64,000 nucleotides of DNA from Syntrophomonas palmitatica JCM 14374 (GTDB taxonomy: Bacteria > Bacillota > Syntrophomonadia > Syntrophomonadales > Syntrophomonadaceae). Under the pieces are notes generated by a model, which did no database searches, was not told the DNA's origin, and was given only the letters and a program-made list of their open reading frames with translations. This document shows, one piece after another, positions 32,482-44,009 of this stretch. Made by a program: the position numbers and the translations under genes. Each line of letters begins with the position of its first letter. Within the stretch, counting starts at the first letter, position 1. The stretch lies in NCBI RefSeq assembly GCF_001311885.1, contig NZ_BBCE01000014.1, positions 1 to 64,000 on the forward strand. Reading direction: 5' to 3'.

Positions 32482-34597
32482 GTGGAGTTCAGTGAAGTCA
32501 GGAAACGCGACGGGCGTATAGTACCATTTGAAAAAGATAAAATTACCCAGGCCATATGGAAAGCCGCCCAGGCAGTGGGCGGTTCCAACTTTCATATTGC
32601 CGAATTACTGGCGGATAAGGTGGTCGAAATAGCCGGATACCAGTACCTGGATGATTATGAAATACCCACAGTGGAAGATATTCAGGACCTGGTGGAAAAA
32701 GTTCTGGTTAAAAACGGTCATTACAGGACCGCCAAAGCCTACATACTTTACCGCAAGCAGCACGAGATAATCCGCGACAGCCGCCAGCTCATGCAGAACA
32801 CGGACATCATCAAGAAATACCTGGATAAAAGCGACTGGCGGGTTAAAGAAAACTCCAACATGAATTTCAGCCTGCAAGGCATGAATTTTCATATCTCCTC
32901 CATCGTTACCAGCCAATACTGGCTGAACCAGATATACACCCCGCAGATGAAAGAAGCGCAGGAAAGCGGAGACTACCACATGCATGACCTGGGCATACTG
33001 GCAGTGTACTGTGTGGGCTGGGACTTGCAGGATTTGATCCGCGAAGGCTTCAAAGGCGCGCGCGGCAAGGTGGTCAGCAAACCGGCCAAACACTTCCGCA
33101 CCATACTGGGTCAGATCGTAAACTTTTTCTACACCCTGCAGGGTGAAGCTGCTGGAGCTCAGGCCTTTTCAAATTTTGACACCCTCCTGGCTCCCTTTAT
33201 TTACTACGATGGATTGACCTATGAACAGGTAAAACAAAGTTTGCAGGAATTCATATTTAACGTAAACGTGCCCACCGGGTGGTTTTCAAACGCCATTTAC
33301 AAATATTACCATGGACTTGAAGGTACCCAGGCACATGAAGGATGAACCGGTAGTCCTGGGCGGGGAATTTATGGATAAATGCTATGGAGATTTCCAGGAA
33401 CAGATGGACATGCTCAACCAGGCTTTTGCGGAAGTCATGATGGAAGGCGATGCTGAGGAACGGGTATTCACCTTCCCTATACCCACCTATAACATCACCC
33501 GGGAGTTTGAATGGGACAACCCCGCTTATGACAAGATCTGGGAGATGACAGCCCGTTACGGCATACCGGGCTTTGCCAATTATATTAACTCCGACATGGA
33601 CCCTGAAGATGCCCGCAGCATGTGCTGCCGCCTACGCCTTGACAACCGCGAACTGAGAAAACGCGGCGGCGGGCTGTTTGGCTCCAATCCCCTGACAGGT
33701 TCTGTGGGGGTGGTAACCATCAATATGCCGCGCATAGGTTATCTGGCCAAAGACCGGGAGGATTATTTCCATCGCCTGGCCGATATCATGGATTTGGCGC
33801 GTGACAGCCTGGAGATAAAGAGAAAGATACTGGAGACCCTGACCGAAGCCGGGTTGTATCCTTATTCGCAATACTACCTGCGCGGCATAAAAAGATCGAC
33901 GGGCCGCTACTGGATAAATCATTTTTCCACCATCGGCTGGTAGGCATGAACGAATCCTGCCTTAATTTTCTGGGTCAGGATATAGCCAGTGAAGAAGGCC
34001 ATGCTTTTGCTATGGAAGTCCTGGAATTCATGCGCGACCGCATTCAGCAGTATCAGGAGGAATCCGGCAATCTATTCAATCTGGAAGCCACACCAGCCGA
34101 AGGCGTGAGCTACAGCTTGCCCCAGAAAGACCGAAAAATCTATCCCGATATCCTGGTAGCCAACAGCGAAGCCGTTAAAAACCAGGGCGCGGAACCCTAT
34201 TACACAAATTCAACCTTCCTGCCGGTAGGGTATACCGATGATCTGTTTCTGGCCATGAAGCTGCAGGATCTTGCAGGGAATGTATACCGGAGGCACTACT
34301 TTTCATATATTCGTAGGCGAGGCGGTGCCTGATTTTAATTCCGTAAAGGCCTTGATTAAGAAAGCCTGTGAACAATTCAAGATGCCGTACTTCTATATTT
34401 CTCCCACTTTCAGCATCTGCCCGGAACATGGATATATCAGCGGCGAGCATGTTCTCTGTCCGAGCTGCGCTGGCGAAGGCAAGGAAACCTCCTGTGAGGT
34501 ATATTCGCGGGTTGTGGGATACCTGCGTCCGGTGGACCAGTGGAACGAAGGCAAACAGGCCGAGTTCAGAAACCGTAAAACTTATAAGGTTGTATAG
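32482..34597 (+). CDS. nrdD: Anaerobic (class III) ribonucleoside-triphosphate reductase (three frameshifts)
   Basis: Oxygen-sensitive glycyl-radical enzyme that makes dNTPs. An N-terminal ATP-cone (RKRDGRIVPFEKDKI, about 1-95) gives allosteric control. The catalytic domain includes NVNVPTR.. and FPIPTYNITREF. The C-terminus has the zinc cysteines (CPEHGY..GEH..CPSC) and the glycyl radical loop RVVGYLR. The frame breaks near 33265 (two missing bases in CCACCGGGTGG), near 33930 (ATCGGCTGG, one C) and near 34270 (two bases). All fit small deletions; repaired length about 707 residues. GTG 32482 is chosen, with GGAGG 9 bases upstream and both NrdR boxes outside the gene. Confidence 0.93.
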
Positions 34598-34603
34598 CAA
34601 GAA

Positions 34604-35319
34604 ATGAAATTTGCCGCCATTTTGAAACAAAGTTTGACTGATTACCCCGGGCAGATAGCCGCCGTGCTGTTCACCCGGGGCTGTAATTTGCGCTGCCCTT
34701 TCTGCCACAACCCTCATCTCTTGATAAAACCGGGGCGAAGTGAAACGGTGACACAACTGCCGGATGAGGATGTTATCGATTTTCTGCACGAGCGCCGGGG
34801 CTTCCTCGACGCCGTAGTAATCAGCGGCGGTGAACCCAGCCTGCATCCTGATTTACCTTTATTTCTGCGCAAAGTAAAAGAAATGGATTACCTGATTAAA
34901 CTCGATACCAATGGCACTAATCCGGTGATGCTCAACGAAATTCTGAGTGAAGGACTGCTCGATTACGTGGCCATGGACATAAAGGCCCCCCTGGAATTCA
35001 AATCTTACCAGGCAGCATGCGGAAAACTTGGTTCCGAAGATTTCTTCAATATACGCTCCTCTGTTCAACTATTGCTTCAGGCCTCTATAATGGTGGAGTT
35101 TCGCACACAGTAGTGCCCTGCCTGCACCAGCCTGAAGATATAGAAGCCATTGCCCGCTATATCGAAGGCGCACGTCTTTATACCCTGCAGCAGTTTAATC
35201 CCGAATGCACCCTGGAACCGGGCTACGGGAAAGTGGTTCCATATAGCCGCGAGGAGATACAGGCTGTAGCTGAAAAGTGTTCAAAATATGTGCAGAAGGT
35301 AAAGGTCCTGCAAGTATAA
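34604..35319 (+). CDS. nrdG: Anaerobic ribonucleotide reductase activating protein (one frameshift)
   Basis: Radical SAM activase that installs the glycyl radical on NrdD. CxxxCxxC appears as CNLRCPFC near residue 27, followed by VISGGEP. The start is 6 bases after nrdD, the usual arrangement. The frame breaks near 35105: CGCACACAG should contain one more C, which restores RTTVVPCLHQPED and runs on to 35319. About 238 residues. Confidence 0.93.
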
Positions 35320-35342
35320 AATAAAAATATAATGTTTCGCTT

Positions 35343-35395
35343 AACGGTTCTTGTTCTGCGCCAAATAGTGCAGGCAAGAACCGTTTCTTTGTCTT
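35343..35395 (+). terminator. Rho-independent terminator after nrdG
   Basis: AACGGTTCTTG (35343-35353) and CAAGAACCGTT (35375-35385) pair perfectly, followed by TCTTTGTCTTTT. Confidence 0.85.
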
Positions 35396-35502
35396 TTGCA
35401 AAGGCGCCGAAAATTATTTGAGAAGTGAAAGGTATTTGAGGCTGTTTGTGTAGTACTATAGAGGAAAAGAACGGAAAGAGAAGGGAGAGGTGGAAAAAGC
35501 AC

Positions 35503-36710
35503 ATGCTCAAGAAGATTGCCGTGGCCGGGGGTTGTTTATTATTGGCAATGGGTTTGTGGTTTTTATATGACCATTTTCACTATTCGCCCCCAAATGAAAA
35601 TGAAACAGCGATAAAAGCGGCTGCTATGGAGGCAATACGTCAGCAGGCCGATTTACTGTTAAATTCAGAATCGGACTGGAAACAACCAGGTATGAAAAAG
35701 GAAGCAACATCTCTTCAAATCCTTAAGGTGGGCAAGGTGCGCGGGAAAACCTATGTGGTCTTTAAAATGAATTTTCACACGAACATGTCACCGGAAATGA
35801 TGGCGCAGATGGGAGGGCAAATTGATAGCAACCTGGAATGCTACCTGTTAGGGCTGCGTTTGGTGGAAAAACATTTAACCGGTCTCAAGTTCAAACCGGG
35901 CATGGAATTCGAAAGTTCTTACTTAAACACCGGACCGGCCGACTGCGGCCGCCATCCGGACGGTATTTTCTATGCCTATTTCAAAGACCCCGATGTAAAA
36001 ACCATGGTATTGGAAACTGATCAGGGCCGCCGCTATACCGCGGCGGTAAAGAACCGAGTGGTTATATTGCCGGTCGCTCCAGGCCGCGATGAACTTTACC
36101 CGCGTTTTTTTGACGCGGATGGTGAGGAAATAATGCCCAGTTATAATTTGCGGCTGGCCTTTGTATCGGGCGACCAGAGATCGTATCAGCCTTACAGCAG
36201 CATAGCAGCCGAATGGTGGCCGGTTAAGGCCCTGGATATATTGAATTACGATGCGGATAATGTCGATGCGTTATGGGTTTTTCCTGACCAGATGAAAGAC
36301 CTGCGCCAGCCCCAAACCGTAAAAAAAGTACGGGAACTACTGAACGACGGAGTTCAGGTGATCTTTGTGGGCTGGAAGGACCCCGGCGATATAGCCGTAT
36401 GCTGGGAACATCACAGTTGGAAAGCGCCAATAAGATTGATTCCATAGAAGGGGTTTATGCCACGGCTGATAATGGAGTAATAAAGGTTGGCGCTGTCGGG
36501 CTGGAAGATGAAGGTTTCTCGCCCTTATTAAATAAAACCCTGCGCCTGCGTTATAAATTAAAGGATGAAGCAGTTAAAGAATCCCCGGAAAACAAAGCCC
36601 GGCCTAAATCAGGAGCAGGTCAGGCCAAAGGTTCGGCAGCCGTTGGCGCGGCCTTAACGCAAGCGGTTCCTGTGCAAAAAACTACAGCCGTTCAGGGGGT
36701 GTCGCCATGA
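35503..36710 (+). CDS. Membrane-anchored protein of unknown function, first gene of the MoxR-VWA cluster (one frameshift)
   Basis: Not recognised as a named family. An N-terminal hydrophobic segment (IAVAGGCLLLAMGLWFLY) anchors a large extracytoplasmic part of mixed alpha/beta character with a WVFPDQMKDLRQ and VQVIFVGW stretch late in the chain. The tail is Ala/Lys/Gly rich. The frame breaks near 36385, where GCCGTATGCTGG needs one more A to give AVMLGTSQ; it then runs to 36710. The following gene overlaps the stop by four bases (ATGA), so the two are translationally coupled. Start ATG 35503 follows AAGGGAGAGG. Confidence 0.62.
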
Positions 36711-39236
36711 TTTGCCGCGGTTTCTATGGCATTAAGATATATAAACAGGATGGGGGATCAATTTTTAACCTGAAACCGTTTATACGCCTGCTTTTAATCT
36801 GCATGCTCGTAACAGTGGTTCTGGCAGGCTATAATAATACCGCCCAGGCGAACGGCGGGATAAGCATGAGGCCCAGGCCGGTCTGGCCGGTTATGCACGC
36901 AGCAACGAATATATTCCGATACAGGTCTTAATCGAGAACCAGGGCAAGCCGGTGAACGGCAGGCTGGAGTTAAAGTCGCTTAACGGGCAAAAAGTAATTC
37001 TCTATGAAAGACACATATCACTGGCAGGCGGAGCCAAGAAACGGGTTAACATGTACCTGCCGCGCGGAACCGGCAACCCCTACGCCGTTAGTTTTATGAG
37101 CGGAGACAAAAAACTGGCCGCTGCCAGGCTGCGGCTGACTATGCTGCCTGATTTGGAAGTAGCGGCGGGTATACTGGCGGCTGATCCGGCACCTCTTAAA
37201 AACCTGGAAAACATGAAATTCCCTATGCAGGGACAGCATCTCACCGCTCTTAATTTGAACGCGGAAGAAATCCCTGAACAAAGCCTCCTGCTCGACAATC
37301 TCGATGTGCTGATAATCAACGACTTTTCCACCCATCTGCTTTCCGCCCGGCAAATAGCGGCCATCGAAAAGTGGACTCAGAATGGCGGGTTGCTGGTTCT
37401 GACCGGAGGATTGGCCTGGCAGAAAACCTTGTCACCCTTGCCCCCGTCATTATTGCCGGTAAAAGTTACCGGCAGCATGAAAGCAAATAGTCTGCCGGGC
37501 ATAGAAACCCTGGCGGGGGAGAAGACCAAGCCCGCAGGACCACTGGTAGTCAGCCGGGGTATGGTGGCAGATGGACAGGTAATATTATCTGATGACGGAA
37601 ATCCGTTGATTGTGCAAAAACCTGTGGGATCAGGCGACATAGTATACCTGGCCTTCGACCCCGCTCAGCCGCCCTTGGACAGGTGGTCGGGCATGACTGC
37701 CCTGTGGAGCCAGCTGCTCTATAAAACAGATCCTCATCGTATAATCAGTGCGGCTGCCTCCAGGCAAGGCGGGTACCGCGATTACAACCTTTCTTGGAAT
37801 CTGCGGAATTTCCCGGGTATAGACTTACCCACCCCTAAAATACTCACCGTGATCTTGTTGACTTATATACTGGTTTTAGGACCGGGCATATACCTGCTGT
37901 TAAAAAAAATCGACCGGCGCGACTGGGGATGGCTGGCCATTCCGGTTTTGGCTTTGCTGTTATTTTCCATAACTTATATCGCGGCCTTCAAAGGCAAAGA
38001 TCGCGATGTTTTTACCAATGTCTTATCCCTGCTCAGTCTGCAGGAAGGTGGGGGAGCCTATAGTAATACGTATGTTGGAGCTTTTGCGCCTACCAAGACC
38101 CAGTACCGGGTAGGGCTGACCGGGGATCAGCTTATCAGCGTCAATAGCGAGGGGAACGAAAACCACCGCGTAACGATATATAGCTCCTCCTATGGACCAA
38201 TGAGCAATTCCGAGCAGCCGACACAGATTATAGCCCGTGTGGAACAGGGAGATAATCCCGAGGTTGTCTTTGGAGAGTCCAGCCGCTGGTCTCAGCGTTA
38301 CCTGCAGTGTGAAAGCATTCTTGAACGATGCGGCAACGTTAAAAGCAGCTTGATATGCCGCAATGGGAGAATAACCGGAACCATTACCAACAATACAGGT
38401 TATTCTTTAAGCGGCGCGGTTGTATTTAATAACTATTGCCGGCAGAGAATCGGCGCTTTTAAACCGGGACAGACCGTAACCCTTGATTTAACACCCCGTG
38501 CAGGCCATCAAAGTGCAGGGATGATAGGACGAGCCATAGAAACTATCCGATAGCCTGGCCTCGCAATATGAATTATGGGCAGATGAACCGCATCAGTAAT
38601 TTAACCTCCCGCTTGCTGGAAATCGCATCTTACCGGGGAGAAATATCAAAATCACCGCTGATGCTGGCTGGCTATTCTTCTGAGGAACCCCATGAAAAGT
38701 TAATAACCACCAAGGGAGGCAAAACCTATTATTCGACTATTGTGCTGGCCCCGCTGCCCCTGCAAATGGTGACCAACGGACAGGTTGAGATACTGCCCGG
38801 CCTGATCCGGGGCTATATTACGGATTTTACCGGCCGCAATATATCCCCTGACCCTTGGGGCATGTATATCGATGCCGGTATGGTCACATTCCAGATGAAC
38901 CTGCCCTTTGCCATTCAGGGTTTGCGAGTGGATGAAATGCGGCTCTATGTGGAGAACCAAGATTTTCGCCAGGCCATGCAAATGAAAATCAAGGTATTAA
39001 ATCAGCAAACCGGGAACTGGGAGAATCTGAACTACAACGCTCAGGGAATTGCGCTGCAGCATGGGGAGAAATATATTTCCCGGGATGGGGCTGTCAAGAT
39101 TCAGGTAGGAACAGATACGAATATGCAGCTTAACGGAGTTAGTATGAGTCTGCAGGGTAAATGTCCTGTAAGCCAATCGCCCGTTTCGACTGCTGCAGAT
39201 TCACCGCTCAAAGGGGAGGAGGGATATAGATGCTAA
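36707..39236 (+). CDS. Large membrane protein of unknown function in the MoxR-VWA cluster (two frameshifts)
   Basis: About 842 residues when repaired. N-terminal signal or membrane helix (LLLICMLVTVVLAG), a beta-rich extracytoplasmic region (VLIENQGKPVNGRLELKS), a segment with IAAIEKWTQNGGLLVLTGG that resembles the glutamine-amidotransferase-like fold of DUF4350-type proteins, two membrane helices near the middle (LTVILLTYILVLGPGIYLLL and WLAIPVLALLLFSITYIA) and a beta-rich C-terminal part. Frames break near 36870 and near 38540; one base at each makes it continuous. It overlaps the ABC ATPase start by 7 bases. Probably a surface component working with the exporter behind it; no function is known to me. 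Confidence 0.62.
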
Positions 39237-40156
39237 AGGTCAAAAATCTTTGCAAAAAGTACGGTAAACTTGAAGCCGTGAATAACCTTTCATTTCACAT
39301 CGAGGAAGGTTCCATATTCGGATTCGTTGGTCCCAATGGGGCTGGCAAAACCAGCACCATGAAGATCATAGCCACTCTCCTGCGCCCTACTTCCGGGCAG
39401 GTCCTGGTAGCCGGGGAAGATGTCAGCTTAAACCCCCGCCGGGTGCGGCAGCTGGTGGGCTATATGCCTGATTTCTTCGGTGTTTATGACGACCTTAAGG
39501 TGGATGAATACCTGGATTTCTATGCAGCCAGCTATGGTATTCCCCTGGAGCAGCGTAAGCGCATCAGTGCGGATCTGCTGGAACTTATGGATCTCAGCCA
39601 TAAACGCGACGCCTATGTCGATTCCCTTTCCCGCGGTATGAAACAAAGGCTTTGCCTGGCGCGCAGTCTGGTACATGACCCGGCCTTGCTTATCCTGGAC
39701 GAACCAGCTTCCGGGCTGGACCCGCGGGCCAGGGTGGAAATGCGCGAGATATTGAGAGAATTGAGGACCATGGGCAAAACCATAATGATAAGCTCGCACA
39801 TATTGCCGGAACTGACTGAATTGTGCACCCATATAGGAATAATCGAAGCCGGACAGATGGCAGCCTGCGGAACGGTGGAGGAGATTATGCGCTTCAGCCA
39901 GCTGGGCAGCAGTCTTAAGATTACCGTTTTGGACCAGGTGGAGGAGACCCTGCGTTTACTGCAGGAACAGCCTTTCATCAATAAAGTGGATGTGATGGAG
40001 AAGACGGTGGAATTGCCGTTTAACGGGGATGAAGAAGAGATGAGCCGTATTTTGGCCTTGCTGGTAGGTCAGGGCATCCCGGTAGTTTCCTTTGCCCCCT
40101 CCCATAATAATTTGGAAGACATCTTTATGCAGGTGACGAAGGGGGTGGCGCAATAA
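39230..40156 (+). CDS. ABC exporter ATP-binding subunit
   Basis: A 308-residue ATPase of the ABC-2 (drug/polymer exporter) type: Walker A GPNGAGKTST, signature LSRGMKQRL, Walker B LLILDEPASGLDP and switch His in SSHILPE. The C-terminal extension is of the kind seen in CcmA/NatA-like subunits. The stop and the permease start share TAATG, so the two are coupled. Confidence 0.93.
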   Translation: MLKVKNLCKKYGKLEAVNNLSFHIEEGSIFGFVGPNGAGKTSTMKIIATLLRPTSGQVLVAGEDVSLNPRRVRQLVGYMPDFFGVYDDLKVDEYLDFYAASYGIPLEQRKRISADLLELMDLSHKRDAYVDSLSRGMKQRLCLARSLVHDPALLILDEPASGLDPRARVEMREILRELRTMGKTIMISSHILPELTELCTHIGIIEAGQMAACGTVEEIMRFSQLGSSLKITVLDQVEETLRLLQEQPFINKVDVMEKTVELPFNGDEEEMSRILALLVGQGIPVVSFAPSHNNLEDIFMQVTKGVAQ

Positions 40157-41090
40157 TGGATAAGCTGGTTATGAATCCCATCCTGGGCAAAGAACTGCGC
40201 TCTCGCATGCGCAGTTGGAAACTGCCTTTATTGATAAGCATTTATCTAAGCCTTCTAAGCCTGATTGCTCTGGCCTATTACTGGCTGCAGTCCAAGGCCC
40301 TGGCTTATGACGGCTTTAACCCTGATATTGGTCCCCAGATTTATGTGCTTTTGGCCACCTTTCAGCTGCTCTTGCTGGCCTTCGTGGTCCCGGCCCTGAC
40401 TGCCGGGGTGATAAACGGCGAAAAAGAAAGACAGACCTTTGACCTTTTGCTGTGCACCCGGTTGTCGGCAGCGTCTATTGTATTAAATAAACTGCTGGCT
40501 TCAGTCAGCCTGGTAATCTTATTGATTATATCCTCACTGCCGGTATTCAGTATCGTTTATTTTTATGGCGGGGTGTTGATGGCTGATATAGGACGCGTCT
40601 TCCTCATTTACCTGGCCACGGCCATTACCCTGGGAGTAATCGGGATATTCTGTTCAAGCTTTTTTAAACGCACGCAGATATCCATGGTGGTCAGCTACTT
40701 GATCGTGTTTTTCCTGATAATCGGCACCTTGATTATCGCCATGTTTATGCGCAGCCTGGGTGACAACGAGGGGATTCGTTCTTACACCATGCCGTTCATT
40801 ACCTATTTTAATCCCTTGATGGCGCTCTTTTCCATATTTCCCGGTCAGGGTCCGGGGATGGATATCCTGTATAACATAATCGGACAGGGAAGAGGCGCGA
40901 CCATGATGGTAGCCGGCAACGGCATGGCTCTGTGGAAATACAATTTCATCGCGGATGGTGTGATAGCAGTATTGCTTCTCCTCATCACGATTATCAGCAT
41001 CGACCCCGTAGGACGTTTTCAGTGGCTGAGACGATTGCGGCAAAAAAAGAAACCGGAGATATTACGTATGATCTTTCCGCAGCGCAATAA
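40156..41090 (+). CDS. ABC-2 type exporter permease
   Basis: Integral membrane partner of the preceding ATPase. It starts MDKLVMNPILGKELRSRMR, typical of ABC-2 permeases, followed by six predicted membrane helices and the coupling segment NGEKERQTFDLLLCTRLS. As written, the frame runs on to 41262 without a stop. I place the end at the TAA of 41088-41090, reached if the A-run at 41042-41048 is one base longer, because a well-formed ribosome site and ATG for the next gene lie at 41054-41070. If the run is correct, the permease is fused to the next protein's first helix. Confidence 0.8.
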
Positions 41091-42753
41091 ATTGGAGAAT
41101 GAACCTCCGGAACCGCGGCTGAGGGAGGCCCTGAGACCAGCTCTGACCAGAGTGCGGCATCAGTCTTTTATAACCTGGCTGGAACGCGGATTATCAGCCG
41201 GGTTGTGCTTAGTTTTAATGTTTCTTGGCATAGCAGGGTCTGGCCCTGGTATGGTGTTTTAACCTGGTGCCTCTGGGCGGGAGGAGTGTGCCTCCTGCTC
41301 ACGCTATTGATGGCGGTAATAAACCGCCCCGGCTGGTACAGTGCGGCGGTGTGGCTGGATGATGCCGGATTGCTTGAGCGGGCCGTTACCGCACTGGAAA
41401 ACCGTGATAAAAGTGATGGAATAAGTCGTTTGCAGTACCAGGATGCCTTGCAGTATATAAAAAGATTCAATCCTCAGACCCAGCCCTACCGGTGGTCAAA
41501 AAAAAGACTGGGTTTATCAGCCGCTGCGGCGGCACTGGTCTTAATTATGGCGATTATACCGAATCCCCAGCAATTTGAAGCTGAACAACAGGAGATGGTG
41601 CGCCGGGAAGCCCTGCGGCAGAAGCACAAGATAGAAAAAGTACGTAAGAAAATGGAACAGGCCAATAAAGCAGCTCCGCTGGCCAAGCGTGAAGATACCA
41701 TCAAGTCTCTGCAGGAACTGGAGAGGCAGCTGGAACGGGCGCGAAATCTGAATCAAGGCTTAAAGGCCGTGGCTCAAACTCAAGATCACCTTATGAAGCT
41801 GCAAACCCCCCGGGCAGTATCAGACACTCAGCACCTGGCTGCGGTTTTAAAACAACAGGAGATGACTGAGGCTCTGGGGCAAAAAATCGCGGCTGGTGAT
41901 GTGCGGGGCAGCCGGGAAGCAAGTGAAAAGTTACTGGACAACGCGGCTGCCATGACCGCGCAGCAGAGGCAGGCGGCTGCTTCTGAACTGAGCCAACAGG
42001 CAGTTCATCTTACTCCGGCAGCAAGCCAACTGGTGCAGATGCTGGCCCGCGCAGTTCGCTCCGGCCAAGGGGCGGCAGCTTCACCTGCGGTGATAAACCA
42101 ACTTTCTTCCGCTGCCGGACAGGCAGCCGGCATTTCTGCCCTGAACCAGGCGCTGGCCGTGTCAGCAGATGCCCGGCAGGCGTTGCTGAAAGCCGGAGCT
42201 GTTCCGGGCGCCCAGCTAGCTGTCAATGGCAGTTCCGGTGATGCGGAGGCAGTACCGGTACCATGCGCAACCGGACAAGAAGGTGGTTGCGGAAAAAACG
42301 ACCGTGGCGCTTCTAATACATCTGGCCTTGGTACAACTGGCAGCCAGAACATCAGTCAGGGTAATGCAAATGGCGGCAGCGGACAGGGCAGCGGCGGAGG
42401 AGCTGGACAAGGCAGCGGCCAGGGCAGTAATAACCGGGGCAAAGAATCTTCACCGAATAGCGCTCCCGCTGCGAAAGGTCAACCGGCTGCTAAGTTTGGC
42501 AATTATGAGAAGATATATGATCCAGTTTTGTCAACAGCCAGGGGGAAAAATCACAGGTGCGGGGCCAGGCCGCAAGGGTCCGGAGCAAAGCATCGACACT
42601 GCTGAACCCTTGCCTATAAAGGGAAGCCAGCGCCCCTACAAGGAAGTAGTCGGTGAATACAGCCAGCAAGCCCGGGAAGCCCTGGACCGCAGTTTTATAC
42701 CCCCGGGCATGGCGGAAATCGTAAGAGGATATTTTTCCTCATTGGAGGAATAA
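41068..42753 (+). CDS. DUF4175-like membrane protein with coiled coil and low-complexity Gly/Gln/Ser region (two frameshifts)
   Basis: Two to three N-terminal membrane helices (ITWLERGLSAGLCLVLMFLGI; VLTWCLWAGGVCLLLTLLMAV; then ALVLIMAII ending in PNP) surround LERAVTALENRDKS, an order typical of DUF4175-like proteins. A long charged coiled coil follows (QEMVRREALRQKHKIEKVRK onward), then a Gly/Ser/Gln-rich spacer and a conserved C-terminus (YKEVVGEYSQQAREALDRS). Frames break near 41235 and near 42540; adding one base at each joins the parts into about 562 residues. GGAG lies 9 bases before ATG 41068. Relatives occur beside MoxR-DUF58-VWA genes, as here. Role unknown. Confidence 0.62.
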
Positions 42754-42754
42754 G

Positions 42755-42783
42755 AGTGTCAAGGGGACGGTTCTCTTGACACT
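42755..42783. repeat. REP-like palindrome AGTGTCAAG...CTTGACACT
   Basis: AGTGTCAAG / CTTGACACT stem around GGGACGGTTCT, inserted between the previous stop codon and the moxR ribosome site. The same core recurs at 51817-51838. It resembles the GGGGACGGTTCT palindromes that accompany REP-associated tyrosine transposases; no such transposase is in the window. Confidence 0.65.
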
Positions 42784-42811
42784 CGTCAAGGACTTTCAGG
42801 AGGTTGAGACC

Positions 42812-43794
42812 ATGCAGATGGAAAAATTTACAGTCCGGGCCGGGGAGATAGAGGCTGAGATAAGAAAAGTAATAGTAGGACAGCGGGACATAATCCGGCA
42901 GACCCTAATTGCTCTTTTGGCTGGTGGCAATGTACTCTTGGAGGGAGTACCGGGATTGGGTAAGACTTTACTGGTTAAAACCATTGGACAGGTATTAGAT
43001 CTCGAATTTAAACGCATCCAGTTTACACCCGACCTGATGCCTGCCGATATCGCCGGGACCAGTATAATAGCGGAAGACTCTGCGGGACGCAAATCATTTC
43101 AGTTTCAGCCTGGACCGGTTTTCGCCAACATCATCCTGCTGATGAAATCAACCGCGCCACTCCTAAAACCCAGAGCGCTCTTTTGGAAGCCATGCAGGAA
43201 AAAAGCGTGACCGCCGGAGGCGAAACCCGCAAACTGCCGCGGCCCTTTTTTGTTCTGGCCACGCAGAATCCTTTGGAAATGGAGGGTACTTACCCTCTGC
43301 CTGAGGCTCAGCTGGACCGGTTTTTATTCAAATTGTTAGTTCAATTCCCCAGCGCCGCTGAGTTGGAAGGGATATTGCAGTCCACTACCGGTACGGAATC
43401 GGTTATACCGGCAGCACAGGCCGATGCGGATGAAGTCCTGCAGATGATGGAACTGGCGCGGGAAGTTCCGGTCGCCCAAAGGGTAGGACAGATGGCGGTG
43501 CGCCTGGTCATAGGAACCCACCCTGATTCGGAATTCGCGCCTGAAGGAGTGAAAAAATATGTACGCTGCGGGGCCTCTCCCCGCGCGGGCCAGGCCCTGA
43601 TCTCAGCCGGAAAAGTCCGCGCTCTTTTGGAGGGCCGATATAACGTGGCTTTTGAAGATATCGCAGAATTGGCCCTGCCGGTTCTGCGTCATCGCATCCT
43701 GCTCAACTTCGAGGGCGAAGCCGAAGGAATCTCAACTGATGCCATCATCCGCGAACTGTGGCAGCACCTGTGGGAAAATCACAGACCGGCTTAA
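42812..43794 (+). CDS. MoxR-family AAA+ ATPase (one frameshift)
   Basis: AAA+ chaperone-like ATPase of the MoxR group, which usually acts with DUF58 and VWA partners to mature or insert metal-dependent or membrane complexes. Walker A GVPGLGKT, Walker B expected as ILADEINRA, sensor 1 in LATQNP, and TYPLPEAQLDRF. The frame breaks near 43146, where CCTGCTGATG should be CCTGGCTGATG; repair gives the canonical Walker B and about 328 residues. ATG 42812 is chosen with AGGAGG 8 bases upstream. Confidence 0.92.
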
Positions 43795-43799
43795 GGGAG

Positions 43800-43998
43800 G
43801 TTAGACACAGATAAACACTGACTTTTATGATTTTCACAGAAGTATATGCCAACCCCGTTATAACCTTGGTTTCAATCCATGGCCTAACTCGAAGATTAGA
43901 GATAACAGTCAGCGTTATAAATTAGTTCCAGCGTAGTCAACATTTCATTAATATCGTCTGTGTAAGTCATAGAAGTCTGTGGAATCGGTGTCTATTAA
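43800..43998. repeat. CACAGAT / CTGTG repeat block between moxR and the DUF58 gene
   Basis: GACACAGATAAACACTGAC on the left is mirrored by AGTCTGTGGAATCGGTGTC on the right. The block interrupts an otherwise tightly packed gene cluster. No gene is seen in 43795-44009. Confidence 0.65.
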
Positions 43999-44009
43999 GG
44001 AATTATTAT

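Noticed and set aside
33200-34300. Programmed frameshifting in nrdD
   Set aside because: Three separate breaks, each fixed by different small deletions, with no slippery heptamer plus structure, and the same error type occurs all over the window.
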